Shown here: one piece after another, positions 33,431 to 43,474 of the stretch
How the letters are laid out: every line of letters begins with the position of its first letter
Position numbering within the stretch: position 1 is the first letter of the stretch
From: Bacteroidales bacterium
GTDB taxonomy: Bacteria > Bacteroidota > Bacteroidia > Bacteroidales > UBA932
Assembly (NCBI GenBank): GCA_016281015.1
Contig: JAEEHS010000013.1
Location: 1-64,000 of the forward strand
Direction of reading: 5' to 3'
Length of the DNA stretch: 64,000 nucleotides
Notes under the pieces: model-generated
The model's input: the letters and a program-made list of their open reading frames with translations, nothing else
Databases searched by the model: none
Told to the model about the DNA's origin: nothing
Translations under genes and position numbers: made by a program

Positions 33431-34681
33431 TTAGGGTTCAAGAATGCTCTTCCTCTCCGGATCCGAGCTCTTCCAGGCTTCCAGCAGGGTCAGCTGCGCC
33501 CCACCCTGGTAACGGGTCAGGATGCCGATGCAGGAAAGACCGGCACCGCCGCTGCGGATGTCCTCGGGAATCTCGATATCGGCAAAGCGGGAATAGCCGC
33601 TGGTGCGGATCTGGACCTCGGTCTTTCCGTCGGCCATCAGAAAATACTGACTGACATTCTGGGCGGAAGGGTGGTCCAGGATCATGGTCTTGTAGAGGCA
33701 CTCGACGCCGAAATTATCGGGGTTCGTCTGGGTCGAAGCAATCGGACCGAGCAGATCGCCGCCGCTGCCGACCTGGAGATCGTCCCAGGCACCGCTTTCC
33801 ACCATCTTGATAAAGCGGTTTTTCGTCAGGGCCCACCACTTGATACCATAGGAATAGTCCACCCCGCTCTTGCGGTCTGTCGGAGAAGAGACGAACACCC
33901 GGTTCCAGCCTTCGTTCTTGCTGTGGTTCAGGTTGGGATTCGGATAGAAGAGGACAAAGACTTCCTTCCCGCCGACAGAATTCGCATATCTCAGGCCATC
34001 GAACTGGACCAGTTTCCCGACCTGTGCATTCGAGATCGTTTTCTTGAAATCGTCCGAGGTCAGGTCACTGGCCGGGACCGTCACCGGCTTGACCCGCTCC
34101 TCTTTGGGCAGGATCGCCCCCTTCAGGACTTTCGCGTCCAGGATGGGCTGCAAGTCGATATACGAGGTCTCATAGTCGTCGAAATCCTTGAATTCGCCCG
34201 TCACGGGGTCGATGTTCTGATTCCGTTTCATACCGAGCTGGAGCAGGCCGCATCCGCCGTAATTTCCATCCTTGTAGCCATACTCGCCGATGGTCATGCC
34301 ATTGCAGTTGACATAGAGGATCTGGCCCACCTTGTAATCATCGTAGGAGGAAGAACGGCCAACCTTGAAATCAATGGCGCCGCTCTTGTCCTGCAGGTAG
34401 ATTTCGCGGTAGACATTGCCCGCCTCGTCGGAGGTCGTCACCTCCCCGCGGATCACGATATTCTCGTCAAAGGTATAGGGCTTTCCATGCCCGCCGTACT
34501 TGGACTTGATGGCGGAAATATCGGTAAACTTTTCCACGCCGAAATAGGCCTTGGCATAATCGTCGCCCACGAAAGCCGGGCGGTCCGGTTCCGTGTACTT
34601 GAACGTCACGACCGGTTCGAATTCCTCACAGGAGGCGGCCAGGAGGGAGAGCGCCGAAAGCGCAAAAACAAACTTTCTCAT
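33431..34681 (-). CDS. DUF5689-family lipoprotein
   Basis: The 416-residue lipoprotein (AASC, Cys18) has the DUF5689 pattern: an ISAIKSKYG start, then an OB-like stretch (IVIRGEVTTSDEAGNVYREIYLQDKSG and VGQILYVNCNGMTIGEYG). It follows the TonB receptor gene by 3 nt. DUF5689 proteins usually pair with TonB receptors, and OB-like folds often bind nucleic acids, fitting the nucleases encoded nearby. Surface or periplasmic partner of the receptor is inferred. Confidence 0.82.
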   Translation of the reverse strand: MRKFVFALSALSLLAASCEEFEPVVTFKYTEPDRPAFVGDDYAKAYFGVEKFTDISAIKSKYGGHGKPYTFDENIVIRGEVTTSDEAGNVYREIYLQDKSGAIDFKVGRSSSYDDYKVGQILYVNCNGMTIGEYGYKDGNYGGCGLLQLGMKRNQNIDPVTGEFKDFDDYETSYIDLQPILDAKVLKGAILPKEERVKPVTVPASDLTSDDFKKTISNAQVGKLVQFDGLRYANSVGGKEVFVLFYPNPNLNHSKNEGWNRVFVSSPTDRKSGVDYSYGIKWWALTKNRFIKMVESGAWDDLQVGSGGDLLGPIASTQTNPDNFGVECLYKTMILDHPSAQNVSQYFLMADGKTEVQIRTSGYSRFADIEIPEDIRSGGAGLSCIGILTRYQGGAQLTLLEAWKSSDPERKSILEP

Positions 34682-34684
34682 AGC

Positions 34685-37615
34685 TTAGAATCGGAAATAA
34701 ACGTTCAACATGTAATTGATGCCCGACATGTAGAAATACTTCGGGTCGAACTTGTAGTAATTGGTCTTGTCCTTGGTGTTGTCGACCATACGGGTCTGCT
34801 CGTAGCCGCCGGTCTTGACATTTTTGTTGTTCAGGAGGTTCTTGGCGTTGAGCGAGAAGCCGATCTGGTACTTCCGCTGGATGAACCAGGACTTGCCGAC
34901 GGAGAGGTTCACGAGGAAGCAGGGGTCGAATTTCTCCTGGGCGGTCATTTCCTCCACCTCCTTGGGCGTCGCGCTGCCGTCCGGGCCCATCACGGCGTAA
35001 TCGGTCCGGTAGAGCGGGTTCATGTCGAGGTAGGCCTCGTCGAAATATTCGACGTCCGCATCCACGAACCAGTACTTGTAGTTCCAGCTCAGGCCCAGCG
35101 AGGCGGCCAGCTGCGGGGTAGAAGGCACATAATGCCGTTTGATGTGCTTGTACTGGTCGATCGTGGTCGTCTCGGGGATATTCCCATAGGCATCGCGGGT
35201 ATAGGCCGGCGTCGCATCCCAGTAGCGGACGTTGATCAGTTCCTGTCCATTGTAGGAGACCGGCGTCGCACTGTTGTCCAGGGTCTGGAGCATGGTCGGG
35301 GACTTGGTGTACTCGGCGCGGCCCCAGGCGAATACGCCCTGGACACTGAGATTCGGGACCACATAGGTCGGGACCTTGAAGCCGACTTCCACCCCGTAAT
35401 GGCGCTGGTCGATGCCGCTGAGGGCGAAATTCGAGAAGGCGTTCTGGACATCGTCATAGGCGCTCATCACCTTGGACTGGTCCTTGATGGTCGTGTAATA
35501 GGCACTGACGCGGGCGTTGATGCCGGCGCCGGAGAACTGCCAGTTCACATCCGAGGTGAAGGTCTTGATGGGCTTGAGCCCTTTGACCATGGAGTTCCGG
35601 GTACGCGGGGAGAGGAAGGCCTGGCCGAATTTCGGCGCATCCTGGAAATAGCCGGCGTTGGCATAGACGCGCATGTTGCCGCCGATGACATAGTTCAGTC
35701 CGGCCTTTCCGGCAAAGGTCAGGAAGCGGGCCTTTTCGGATTTGCCATAGGAGGTTTCCTCGGTCTCCTCGATTCCGTTGTTCTGCCAGAGGACGGCCAT
35801 GGCCGCATTCTCCGCCTTTCCCGGGAAGAGGCCCTTCCGGATGAGACCTTCCCGCCAGAAGCTGCTGTAACCGAGGCGCCCGCCGAGGTTCGCAGAGAAC
35901 TTTCCGAAAGTGAAGAGGCCGTTGACCCAGCCTTCCGCGCTACGGATCTGGGCATAATAGTCATAATTGTACTTGTCACCTTCCTTGAGGACCCGGGCCT
36001 CGCCATAATTCAGATAGTAGTCGAGGTCGTTCTGGCTCTTATACGGAGTCGCGGCGAAGTCGCGGTCCGCGAAGTTGTCCACATCCACGAAATAGGTTCC
36101 GCCCAGGAGGTCCGCCAGGATCTTATAGTACTCCGTCCGATTGATTTTCCCATTCAGGCCCCCGTTCACGGTCAGCCACTCGGCGGGACGGTATTTGAAG
36201 GTCGCGGCGAGGTTGAAGTCCAGCTGGTCGGTACGGCGCTCCTCCTGGACATACTTCGAACGGCCGCCTTCGCTGAGCTGGTTGACATGATAGATCCGGT
36301 CCCAGTTCATGTGGACCACGTCCGGAACCTGGTTCTGCCAGCTCTGGAGGGCGATGGCCGCCTTCTCCCGGTTGGAACGGTTGTAGTCCGGATTGGCGTT
36401 GTAGAAATACGACGGCAGGTTGCGGTAATAGTCCGGGCGCGGGTCCTGGGCATTGTACCAGTCCATCGCCGTATAACCGTTCTTGCCGAAGCGGAACAGC
36501 GCGGTCGCCGACGCATTGAACTTGTCGGAAGGGGTATAGTCGTATTTCACGAAAACGACCGGCTCATGGGTCTTGCGGACGCGGGCATTGCGCACCTTGC
36601 CGTTCTGGTAGCCCCAGTTGGCATTGTACATGTTGTCGCCCATCAGGTCGTACACCTCCTGGGTCGAGGCCATCTGGGCGCCGCGCTCGCCGGGCGTCCC
36701 GAAAATGGCGAAGCCCAGCTTGTGGGTGTCGTCAAAGACCTTGTCCGCCGCCAGGTAGTAGGCGAAGCTGCGGTAATAAACGCCTTTGATCCAGTCGTTT
36801 CCGCCAAGACGGGCACTTACGTTGGCCGCAAAGGCCCAGCCGTTGTCCATCAATCCGCTCGCATAGGAAGCCATCAGACGCAGGCGGTACAGGGCGCTGT
36901 TCGTCAGGACGCTCCCCCGCAGACCCTTGCGGACATTCAGGGCATTGCCGAAGACATTGGTCACGCCGTTGTAACCGCCGAAGCCGTATTCGGACACCTC
37001 GGCGCCGGTCACCGACTCCTTCGAGCGCATGGCCTCGTTCAGGCCGCTCCAGAGGGAGAAGGGGCCGTAGCCGGTAATGGCGTCGTTCATTTTCACCCCG
37101 GCCAGCAGCACATCCTGTGTCTCGGAGGCATAGCCGCGGGCGCGGAAACGCACCGCCGAGAAATTGTAGCCGGCGATGGAATTGAACACGTCGTTGGAGC
37201 CGAAGAGGATGGTCGGATTGTCGTTGTAGCCGCTGTCGTCCATATCGAAGGCGGCAAAGGAGTCGTCATCGATTTCGGAAACCTGCTTGGCCGCAGTCAC
37301 ACCGATATTGAACATGTTCTTGACGTAGCCGTCATTGACCGTCACCTGGACGCGGGTTTCCAGGAAGTCCGGCGCCTCCACCACAAGGGTGTACATGCCG
37401 TCGGAGAGGTTACCGATCAGGAAGTTACCCTCCGCATCGGTAGCGACCGTCGCCACCGCCTGTGCATCCCGCATCAGGACGAGGCGGGCATTTTCGATTC
37501 CCTGGCGGCCGTTCCGGTTCACAACCGTACCTTTCACACCGCCCGAATACTCCTGCGCCTGAAGCGAGGCGCCGACAACCAGGGCGGTCAGGGCCAAAAG
37601 AAAGCGTTTGATCAT
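34685..37615 (-). CDS. TonB-dependent receptor with carboxypeptidase-regulatory-like domain
   Basis: The 976-residue outer-membrane protein has a signal peptide (ASLQA-Q), a CarboxypepD_reg-like domain (about 26-110; VKGTVVNRNGRQGIENARL), a plug and a barrel ending in YFRF. It lacks the SusC signature and has no SusD partner, and is followed instead by the DUF5689 lipoprotein. It starts 1 nt after the EEP phosphodiesterase gene, so import is probably linked to the products of that enzyme and of the upstream nuclease. Confidence 0.9.
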   Translation of the reverse strand: MIKRFLLALTALVVGASLQAQEYSGGVKGTVVNRNGRQGIENARLVLMRDAQAVATVATDAEGNFLIGNLSDGMYTLVVEAPDFLETRVQVTVNDGYVKNMFNIGVTAAKQVSEIDDDSFAAFDMDDSGYNDNPTILFGSNDVFNSIAGYNFSAVRFRARGYASETQDVLLAGVKMNDAITGYGPFSLWSGLNEAMRSKESVTGAEVSEYGFGGYNGVTNVFGNALNVRKGLRGSVLTNSALYRLRLMASYASGLMDNGWAFAANVSARLGGNDWIKGVYYRSFAYYLAADKVFDDTHKLGFAIFGTPGERGAQMASTQEVYDLMGDNMYNANWGYQNGKVRNARVRKTHEPVVFVKYDYTPSDKFNASATALFRFGKNGYTAMDWYNAQDPRPDYYRNLPSYFYNANPDYNRSNREKAAIALQSWQNQVPDVVHMNWDRIYHVNQLSEGGRSKYVQEERRTDQLDFNLAATFKYRPAEWLTVNGGLNGKINRTEYYKILADLLGGTYFVDVDNFADRDFAATPYKSQNDLDYYLNYGEARVLKEGDKYNYDYYAQIRSAEGWVNGLFTFGKFSANLGGRLGYSSFWREGLIRKGLFPGKAENAAMAVLWQNNGIEETEETSYGKSEKARFLTFAGKAGLNYVIGGNMRVYANAGYFQDAPKFGQAFLSPRTRNSMVKGLKPIKTFTSDVNWQFSGAGINARVSAYYTTIKDQSKVMSAYDDVQNAFSNFALSGIDQRHYGVEVGFKVPTYVVPNLSVQGVFAWGRAEYTKSPTMLQTLDNSATPVSYNGQELINVRYWDATPAYTRDAYGNIPETTTIDQYKHIKRHYVPSTPQLAASLGLSWNYKYWFVDADVEYFDEAYLDMNPLYRTDYAVMGPDGSATPKEVEEMTAQEKFDPCFLVNLSVGKSWFIQRKYQIGFSLNAKNLLNNKNVKTGGYEQTRMVDNTKDKTNYYKFDPKYFYMSGINYMLNVYFRF

Positions 37616-37616
37616 A

Positions 37617-38693
37617 TTATTTCTGGATTACAATATACGTAGGATAGTGGTCGGAATAGCCGTTGACAAAGGCGCCGTTGGAGAAGGTCCGGTAGGGCGT
37701 TCCCTTGTACGGACCGCTCTGGTTGGTCATGAAAGGCTTCGAGAAAATCCGGCCGTAGTATTTTCTCTTGGTGATCGGAATGATCTGGAAGGTACCCTTG
37801 GGGGCATGGGCCAGGTTGTAATTGACCAGGAGACAGTCATAGATGTTTCCTTCGCCCCGGTAATAGAGCGAACTGTACCCGGCTTTGTACATCGACAGGA
37901 AGGGGGAGAAGTAATCTTCCGGACCCACCTCTTCGATCCCGGCCTTGCCGCGGAGGTACTTGGCCATCGAGTCGTCGCTCGGGTTGTCGTTCATATCGCC
38001 CATCACGACGCATTTGATGCCGGGATACTTCTCCATCATCTTCATGGAATGCTGATAGGCGATCTCGCCGCCGCGCGAGCGCAGGTCTCCGCCCTTGCCG
38101 CCGATCCGCGAAGGCAGGTGGCAGACGTAGATGGCGAAAGGCTCATCATCCACGAGGCAATGGACCATCAGGATGTCACGGGTGCGGAAATAGGCCTTTC
38201 CGTCCTCGTCCATTTCAAATTCGATATCGGAGTCGAAGGTGAATGGAATCGATTCGCTGTCAAGCACTTTCACGCGGGAAGGATCGTAGAGCATCCCCAC
38301 GTCGACGCCCCGGCGGTCCGGGCCGTCATAATGGACGATCTGGTAATTCGCATCCGCGATCTGCGGGTCGCTCACCAGGTCCTCCAGCACGTGGCGGTTC
38401 TCGATTTCGGAGACGCCGAGGATGGCGTGCCACTGCTTGTTGTCCTCTTTCATCGCGGCGATGACGCGGGCCATGTTGTGGAGTTTCTTCTGATACTTGG
38501 CATCGGTCCACTCGTTGGCCCCGTCCGGGAGGTATTCGTAGTCGTTCTTCCCTTCGTCGTGATAGGTGTCAAAGAGGTTTTCCAGGTTGTAAAACCCGAT
38601 GACATAGCTTTTGCCCCGGGCCGCGAGGTCCACCGGGAACGAGGCCGCTGCGAGAAGCGCCAGGGCGGTGAGGATCAGGATGTATTTTTTCAT
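37617..38693 (-). CDS. Exported endonuclease/exonuclease/phosphatase (EEP) family enzyme
   Basis: The 358-residue protein has an N-terminal signal peptide and EEP-superfamily motifs: FYNLENLFDTYHD (Asn), GVSEIENRHVL (metal-binding Glu), GVDVGMLY, CHLPSR, GDMNDNPSDDS (catalytic Asp/Asn) and GYSDHYP (Asp-His) near the end. Such metal-dependent phosphodiesterases cleave DNA, RNA or phosphoesters. With the non-specific endonuclease encoded just upstream it could finish the breakdown of extracellular nucleic acids. The ATG at 38693 lies 2 nt after the previous stop. Confidence 0.9.
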   Translation of the reverse strand: MKKYILILTALALLAAASFPVDLAARGKSYVIGFYNLENLFDTYHDEGKNDYEYLPDGANEWTDAKYQKKLHNMARVIAAMKEDNKQWHAILGVSEIENRHVLEDLVSDPQIADANYQIVHYDGPDRRGVDVGMLYDPSRVKVLDSESIPFTFDSDIEFEMDEDGKAYFRTRDILMVHCLVDDEPFAIYVCHLPSRIGGKGGDLRSRGGEIAYQHSMKMMEKYPGIKCVVMGDMNDNPSDDSMAKYLRGKAGIEEVGPEDYFSPFLSMYKAGYSSLYYRGEGNIYDCLLVNYNLAHAPKGTFQIIPITKRKYYGRIFSKPFMTNQSGPYKGTPYRTFSNGAFVNGYSDHYPTYIVIQK

Positions 38694-38695
38694 GA

Positions 38696-39874
38696 TTACC
38701 AATTAGCTTTCGTGTTCTTGATGGATGTGGCCTTTGCCTTGTCCATGCCGGGGAGATTCTCCAGATTCACAAAGAAGGTCGTGTTGAGTTTGCTCTCCAA
38801 TTCCGAGACAGACAGACTGTAATTCTTGAAGTTCCCCGTAAATTCACCCTTGTCATACGCGTCCTTCGTCTGAGGCAGGTAGAAGGCGAGGGCCGTGTAG
38901 GTGGAGCCGCTCTTGCGGAGGCACGCCTTGAAATAAGCCACGGGAACCTTGACCGCAGCCTGATAATAGTTGTCGGTCCATGTATCGGATCCCTCTTGCA
39001 CACAACCGGTCACGACATACATCGTATCCTTGAGCGGATTGAGTTCCTTGGCTCGTCCCCTCACCCAAACTTCCAGGTCGCCCCAGATGCCACCATTAAA
39101 GCTGCTGCACTGCGGGGTAATGTTCGTGGTCCGGCAGGTAGACATCACCGACTCCTGTGTCAGCTGGCGGTCGGCTCGCGGCATCTGATGTCCACGGTTC
39201 CAATACTCTCCGTCCCAGCCGCGGCCGCCATAGGAATGTTCCGTCAGGTTTGGCTGCTGGTCTTCAGGGACCATCGGGTCATATGCCTGCGTCCAGTCGT
39301 AATTATAGTTCCCGGTTCCGCAGAGGTCTTTGTTCAGCGGATAGGCCACCCAGAATGAGACCCTTCCATTCGGGTCCCAGTAGAAGGAATAATTCCGGAC
39401 GCCGCTCTTCCCGGCCCCGGCGTAAGCGCCGCCTTTCATGTCATGTGTTCCGAAAAGGAACCCAGCCCTGTCCAGCGCCGGCAGTTCCAGCCAGAGCGGC
39501 GCGTCGCTGACAGAAGTGCCCATCTGGGATATCTCCACGCTGGTAGACAACGTCGTACCCTTCAGTACCAGCGTCGCCCGACGATTCTCGCCGCCATTCG
39601 GATCCACGGTCATCTGGATCTTGACGCCGATAGCGGCTTCTCCTGAGGTCTGGGATAGCTTGATCCAACCCGTGGATGTTCCACCATATTCGACACTGAG
39701 CGTCCAGGCTACCGTAGAGGCGACTTCCAGCGACTGACTCCCGCCCGTTGCGAGAATCATCGGCTGGGGAACCTTCAGGACGGGAATGGTCTCATCGTCC
39801 GGCTTCTGGCAGGCGAAGAGGGCGGCGAGAAGGACAAGGGCCGCGAAGATGCGGGGGAATACGTTCGTTTTCAT
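38696..39874 (-). CDS. DNA/RNA non-specific endonuclease lipoprotein with BACON domain
   Basis: The 392-residue lipoprotein (LFAC, Cys22) has a BACON-like domain (about 35-118) and then a NUC1-type nuclease domain. The catalytic motif NRGHQMPRADR places the general base at H229; the metal ligand N260 lies in FNGGIWGDLE. The usual DRGH is NRGH here, a tolerated variant. It would cut single- or double-stranded DNA and RNA outside the cytoplasm. Six nt of overlap or near-overlap with the EEP gene shows joint expression. Confidence 0.92.
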   Translation of the reverse strand: MKTNVFPRIFAALVLLAALFACQKPDDETIPVLKVPQPMILATGGSQSLEVASTVAWTLSVEYGGTSTGWIKLSQTSGEAAIGVKIQMTVDPNGGENRRATLVLKGTTLSTSVEISQMGTSVSDAPLWLELPALDRAGFLFGTHDMKGGAYAGAGKSGVRNYSFYWDPNGRVSFWVAYPLNKDLCGTGNYNYDWTQAYDPMVPEDQQPNLTEHSYGGRGWDGEYWNRGHQMPRADRQLTQESVMSTCRTTNITPQCSSFNGGIWGDLEVWVRGRAKELNPLKDTMYVVTGCVQEGSDTWTDNYYQAAVKVPVAYFKACLRKSGSTYTALAFYLPQTKDAYDKGEFTGNFKNYSLSVSELESKLNTTFFVNLENLPGMDKAKATSIKNTKANW

Positions 39875-39955
39875 GGTTATTCAAGATAGCCGAAAGGGTG
39901 CTCGGCACATTTTTTCAGCCCCGGGCATCCCTTCGGACATGTTTCACAGCGTCGC

Positions 39956-42088
39956 TTATTTGACGTTCACCGTCAGTTTGTTGAAGCGCGTCGCCTCACC
40001 GATGGCGGCGGAGAACTCATTGGCGGAAGGCGTAACCGTGATGTTTGCTCCGGACACAGCCGCTGTCGCACCGGTCCAGGTCAAACTCTTCTTGGCATAA
40101 TCTGAGGACGTCGCCTCCAAAACGATGCTCTTGACGGTCTTTCCGGACTTCACCGCAAAGCTCAGCACCTGGCCCTTGTACATACGCGTATGGGCATTCG
40201 TCCCACCGAGGTAATTGTTCGCAGCGGTGGAACTCGTCCCCTTCGTCAGGGTCACCGTGATGTAGTCATTCTCCCATTCGACCTTGCTTTCAGAAGGCGT
40301 TCCCTTGTTCGGCGCCTTCGTGAAGTCGATCTCGTTGGCGGCGGCCGGAGCGGAGGTCGTCAGCTCCTTCTCGTCGGAGATGGTCGTTTCACCGCTGACA
40401 CCGCTGACTTTGAGGATGTACTTCGTAGCGGGATCCAGCGCGACGGTCCATTCAATCTTCTTGTCCGAGACGGTCTCGCTCTTGACGACGTTCTCTTCGT
40501 CGACACTGCCCTTGTACAGGGCGACCGTGAAGGAAGTCACGCCCTCGGGAGCGGTCCATTCGGCGGAAACACCGCTGGCCGTCTCCTTGAAGGACTTGAT
40601 GACGATCACCGGCTTGGGCGTTTCAGTCGTCACACCGTTCAGGGAACAGACATAGCCTTTGTAACCATCCTTTTCGCTCAAGGTCTCGTAGACACCATTG
40701 TAGATAGTCACCTTGCTGCAGACAACGACCTCGTCACCGAGCTTGATCTGGGTATTGCCGTCCACCCAATCTTTTTTCTCCAGGAACCTCACGGAGTAGC
40801 ACTCAAAGGCCGTCTTCATGGTTCCATCCTCGGAAATCCAGAAGATCGCGGTTCCATACTCGGCAGAGTAAGGACTGTCAATCTTCGCCACCTTACCATT
40901 GATATACACCTCGTTTGCGGAAGGAGTGCTGGCGAGGCCTTTGATGTATTCGATGACACCGGCCGGGTTGTACGGATCGGCCTGGGTACCGCTACCCTTC
41001 GGCTCGACCGACGTTCCTTCGACAAAGCTGCCGAAGATGCAGTCGACGGCCTCGTGGGTCACCTTGCCGTCTTTCTCGTACTTCTTGTACTTCGCGGCGA
41101 TGGTCAGCGTACCGTCGTTCTTGACGCCGGAGAAGGAGCCCATGTCGTCGACACCGTACATCTGGACAGAACCGGTCTCGTCGGTCAGGGTGCACTGGGT
41201 CGGATTGCCTTCCAGCTGGAAGCCGCTCACCAGACCGCTGATGACATAGTAAGTATCGGTCTTCGCGAGCTCGATGAACTCTTTGATGGTCTTGGCCTCG
41301 TACTTGGTGATGTCCGGTGCGGGGGCCTTGCCGACGGTTTCGCCGTTCAGGGAATAGAGGTAATCGTATTGGCCACCGTTTTCGGCCGTCTCCTTGTAGT
41401 GCTTGAACTGGCAGTAGATCACCACATCGTCGCCGACTTTGATATCGTCATCCCCTTCTCTCCAGGCGCGCTGCCCCAGATAGTAGACCTTGTAGGCCTC
41501 GAAGTCCGTCTTGGAAGACTGACCGTCGTCGGAGATGAAGAACGTAGCCTTGTGGTCCTCCGTCGCCGAGAATTTCTGCTCGACGTTGTTGGAAGTGGAA
41601 ATCTTGTGGATCTTACCCGCGACATAGTACTTCTGGGAAGTCGGCGTGGTCTTGCCGTCTTCCAGGTTGGTCATGATCCAGGCATAGGCCTCGCTCGGGG
41701 AGAAAGGATTGGCCTTGGAGCCGTCTCCCGGAGGAATGGTGCCATCCTGGCTGACCGACACGGAAGCCGAGAACAGGCCGGCGAGGAAGTTCAGTTTCAC
41801 GGCAGGACGGCCCTTGCCTTCACGCGCACCGGCGGTGAGGGTCACTTCCGTCGTACCTTTGCCACCCGTGGTCGGCTGGACAGTCAGCCACTCCTTGGCT
41901 GCCTCGGGGACGGTAAGGGTCCAGGGATCGGAGGAGGTCACTTTGACCACCTGCGTGCCACCCGTAGCGGTAAATTTGACCGCAGACTGGTCCACCGTCA
42001 GGCCGGCGGGCACTTGTACTTCTTTCTTACAGGCGGAGAGGGTCACGAGGGCCGCTACAGCCGCAAAGAGAATGGATTTGAGTTTCAT
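39956..42088 (-). CDS. Lipoprotein with BACON and two OB-like domains
   Basis: The 710-residue lipoprotein (LSAC, Cys20) has a BACON domain (about 25-115) and two OB-like domains (near 130-270 and 370-500, each with YVxGKI/YINGKV, an FxISDDG-type strand and a V/IGDDVVI or LGDEVVV turn). An Fn3-like domain (about 505-595) and a beta-rich C-terminal domain follow. Similar OB units occur in extracellular nucleases such as YhcR. No catalytic residues are visible, so it is better seen as a nucleic-acid- or polymer-binding surface protein. Confidence 0.82.
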   Translation of the reverse strand: MKLKSILFAAVAALVTLSACKKEVQVPAGLTVDQSAVKFTATGGTQVVKVTSSDPWTLTVPEAAKEWLTVQPTTGGKGTTEVTLTAGAREGKGRPAVKLNFLAGLFSASVSVSQDGTIPPGDGSKANPFSPSEAYAWIMTNLEDGKTTPTSQKYYVAGKIHKISTSNNVEQKFSATEDHKATFFISDDGQSSKTDFEAYKVYYLGQRAWREGDDDIKVGDDVVIYCQFKHYKETAENGGQYDYLYSLNGETVGKAPAPDITKYEAKTIKEFIELAKTDTYYVISGLVSGFQLEGNPTQCTLTDETGSVQMYGVDDMGSFSGVKNDGTLTIAAKYKKYEKDGKVTHEAVDCIFGSFVEGTSVEPKGSGTQADPYNPAGVIEYIKGLASTPSANEVYINGKVAKIDSPYSAEYGTAIFWISEDGTMKTAFECYSVRFLEKKDWVDGNTQIKLGDEVVVCSKVTIYNGVYETLSEKDGYKGYVCSLNGVTTETPKPVIVIKSFKETASGVSAEWTAPEGVTSFTVALYKGSVDEENVVKSETVSDKKIEWTVALDPATKYILKVSGVSGETTISDEKELTTSAPAAANEIDFTKAPNKGTPSESKVEWENDYITVTLTKGTSSTAANNYLGGTNAHTRMYKGQVLSFAVKSGKTVKSIVLEATSSDYAKKSLTWTGATAAVSGANITVTPSANEFSAAIGEATRFNKLTVNVK

Positions 42089-42108
42089 AGTGTATTGTGA
42101 TTGTTGTA

Positions 42109-43368
42109 TTATTTAGTCCATGTGATGGATACTTTGTCCAGATAGAGGGCGTACTCCTTCGAACGGATCCCGACATAGGCATAGTTGCCGCTGACCGTTA
42201 CTTCCGTCCCCTCTCCGTAGGTGATGGTCCCGAGGAGGGTCCCGGCCTTACTGCCATACAGGTCGGCGGGCGAACTGTATGCCGAAGAGGAGCCGTAGAC
42301 CAGGACGGCGCGGGCGGCCGTATTGCCCACATTGCCGCTTTCGTCGTTCCATACGACGGATACCTTGGTCACGGCGCCGCCGGAAGTCGTGGAGACGATG
42401 CCGGAATTCTCATTCTTGGAACGCAGCTGGATGGCCCCGTACTGGGTGGCGGAGTTCCCGGCATAGACGGCGGAGGAAGCACTTCCCTTCTTTCCAGACC
42501 AGTCACCATACTGGTTCGAGGTCGCTCCGGTGAAGGCCGCATCCAGGACGTCGACAAAACTGCCGCTGCCGGAAGGGGTGTCACCCCCGGGCGTTTCCCC
42601 GCCGCCTGGATTATTGCCGCCGGGGGTCTCGCCGCCCGCCTCCCCCGAAAGGGTGACGGCCATCTTGGCGATGCGCCGGTGGCCGTTTTCGCCGCCGACC
42701 GTAAAGACAACCTTGCCGGAGGTGCCGGTCCAGGTGGGCTCGCTGTAGGTGCCGCAGTCCGTCGTGATGACATTGTTGTTGTCCTTCGAACCGAAAGTCA
42801 GCACAATCTTCAGGATCTTCCGGGAGGAAGACACCGTCATGGTCGAAGAGGAATAGGCGCGGACCGCTCCGCCGTTGTCATACCATTTGGCATTGGAGAA
42901 GGCAACGCTGATTCCATCCTTTTCCAGGGTTTTGACGACAGCCTGGTCGGCATAGCCCTGGGCCGTGAAGTCGATGGTGTAGGTCCCCGCAGCTGCCGGG
43001 GTCGTGCCGCCGCCGGGCTGGTCACCGCCGCCGGGGTTGCTGCCTTCCGGGCCGGATTGGGAGACGGCGATGGAGGTTGACTGGGAGCCGCAGGTGAAGG
43101 TCAGGACCGCTCCGCGGGCGGCGGTCGCCGGTTCAGCGGCGATAAGCACCGTGCTGACACCCGTTCCTTCCGTCATGCCAGGCTTGACCCAGGAGCCCGT
43201 GGACGCAAGCGTCCAGGCGCCGGGAGCGTTCACTGTCACATATTTCCCTTCTCCAGAAGCATCCAGGACCACCGTTTCCGGGGTTACCGTCAAGACGTTG
43301 TTCTTGTTACATGAAACGATTGCCGCCAATGCGAAAAGCCAAAGAAGAAAAATACGTACGTGTCTCAT
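42109..43368 (-). CDS. BACON-domain lipoprotein with Gly/Pro linkers
   Basis: The 419-residue lipoprotein (IVSC, Cys20) has a BACON domain (about 24-105), a beta domain similar to the C-terminal domain of the previous protein (YTIDFTAQGY ...) and a last beta domain, all joined by Gly/Pro-rich linkers. The ATG at 43368 is chosen because it opens a clean signal peptide and follows a promoter at 43394-43424; longer in-frame extensions run through the promoter and terminator. It is the first gene of the downstream unit. Confidence 0.82.
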   Translation of the reverse strand: MRHVRIFLLWLFALAAIVSCNKNNVLTVTPETVVLDASGEGKYVTVNAPGAWTLASTGSWVKPGMTEGTGVSTVLIAAEPATAARGAVLTFTCGSQSTSIAVSQSGPEGSNPGGGDQPGGGTTPAAAGTYTIDFTAQGYADQAVVKTLEKDGISVAFSNAKWYDNGGAVRAYSSSTMTVSSSRKILKIVLTFGSKDNNNVITTDCGTYSEPTWTGTSGKVVFTVGGENGHRRIAKMAVTLSGEAGGETPGGNNPGGGETPGGDTPSGSGSFVDVLDAAFTGATSNQYGDWSGKKGSASSAVYAGNSATQYGAIQLRSKNENSGIVSTTSGGAVTKVSVVWNDESGNVGNTAARAVLVYGSSSAYSSPADLYGSKAGTLLGTITYGEGTEVTVSGNYAYVGIRSKEYALYLDKVSITWTK

Positions 43369-43393
43369 TAATGTGATAAGTTTATCCGGACCA

Positions 43394-43424
43394 CAAATAT
43401 ACACAGAATTTCCGTCTTTACAAA
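43394..43424 (-). promoter_or_regulatory. Promoter of the 43368-to-30683 unit
   Basis: -7 TATATTTG (43394-43401) and -33 TTTG (43421-43424) spaced by 19 bp on the minus strand. The -33 element overlaps the T-tract of the preceding terminator. Confidence 0.7.
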
Positions 43425-43454
43425 AAAAGCAGGCCGACCCAAAGGCCGGCCTGC
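43422..43454 (-). terminator. Terminator after the 43475-45145 gene
   Basis: Perfect 8-bp stem GCAGGCCG/CGGCCTGC (43429-43436, 43447-43454) followed by seven Ts on the minus strand. It ends the unit of the Oar-like receptor and the BACON/DUF5689-like lipoprotein. Confidence 0.9.
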
Positions 43455-43474
43455 TCATTGAATATTCTGAAGGG

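Noticed and set aside
39875..39955. Possible terminator between the OB-domain lipoprotein gene and the nuclease gene
   Set aside because: Only a weak GCCGA/TCGGC stem without a T-tract; the genes are more likely co-transcribed.
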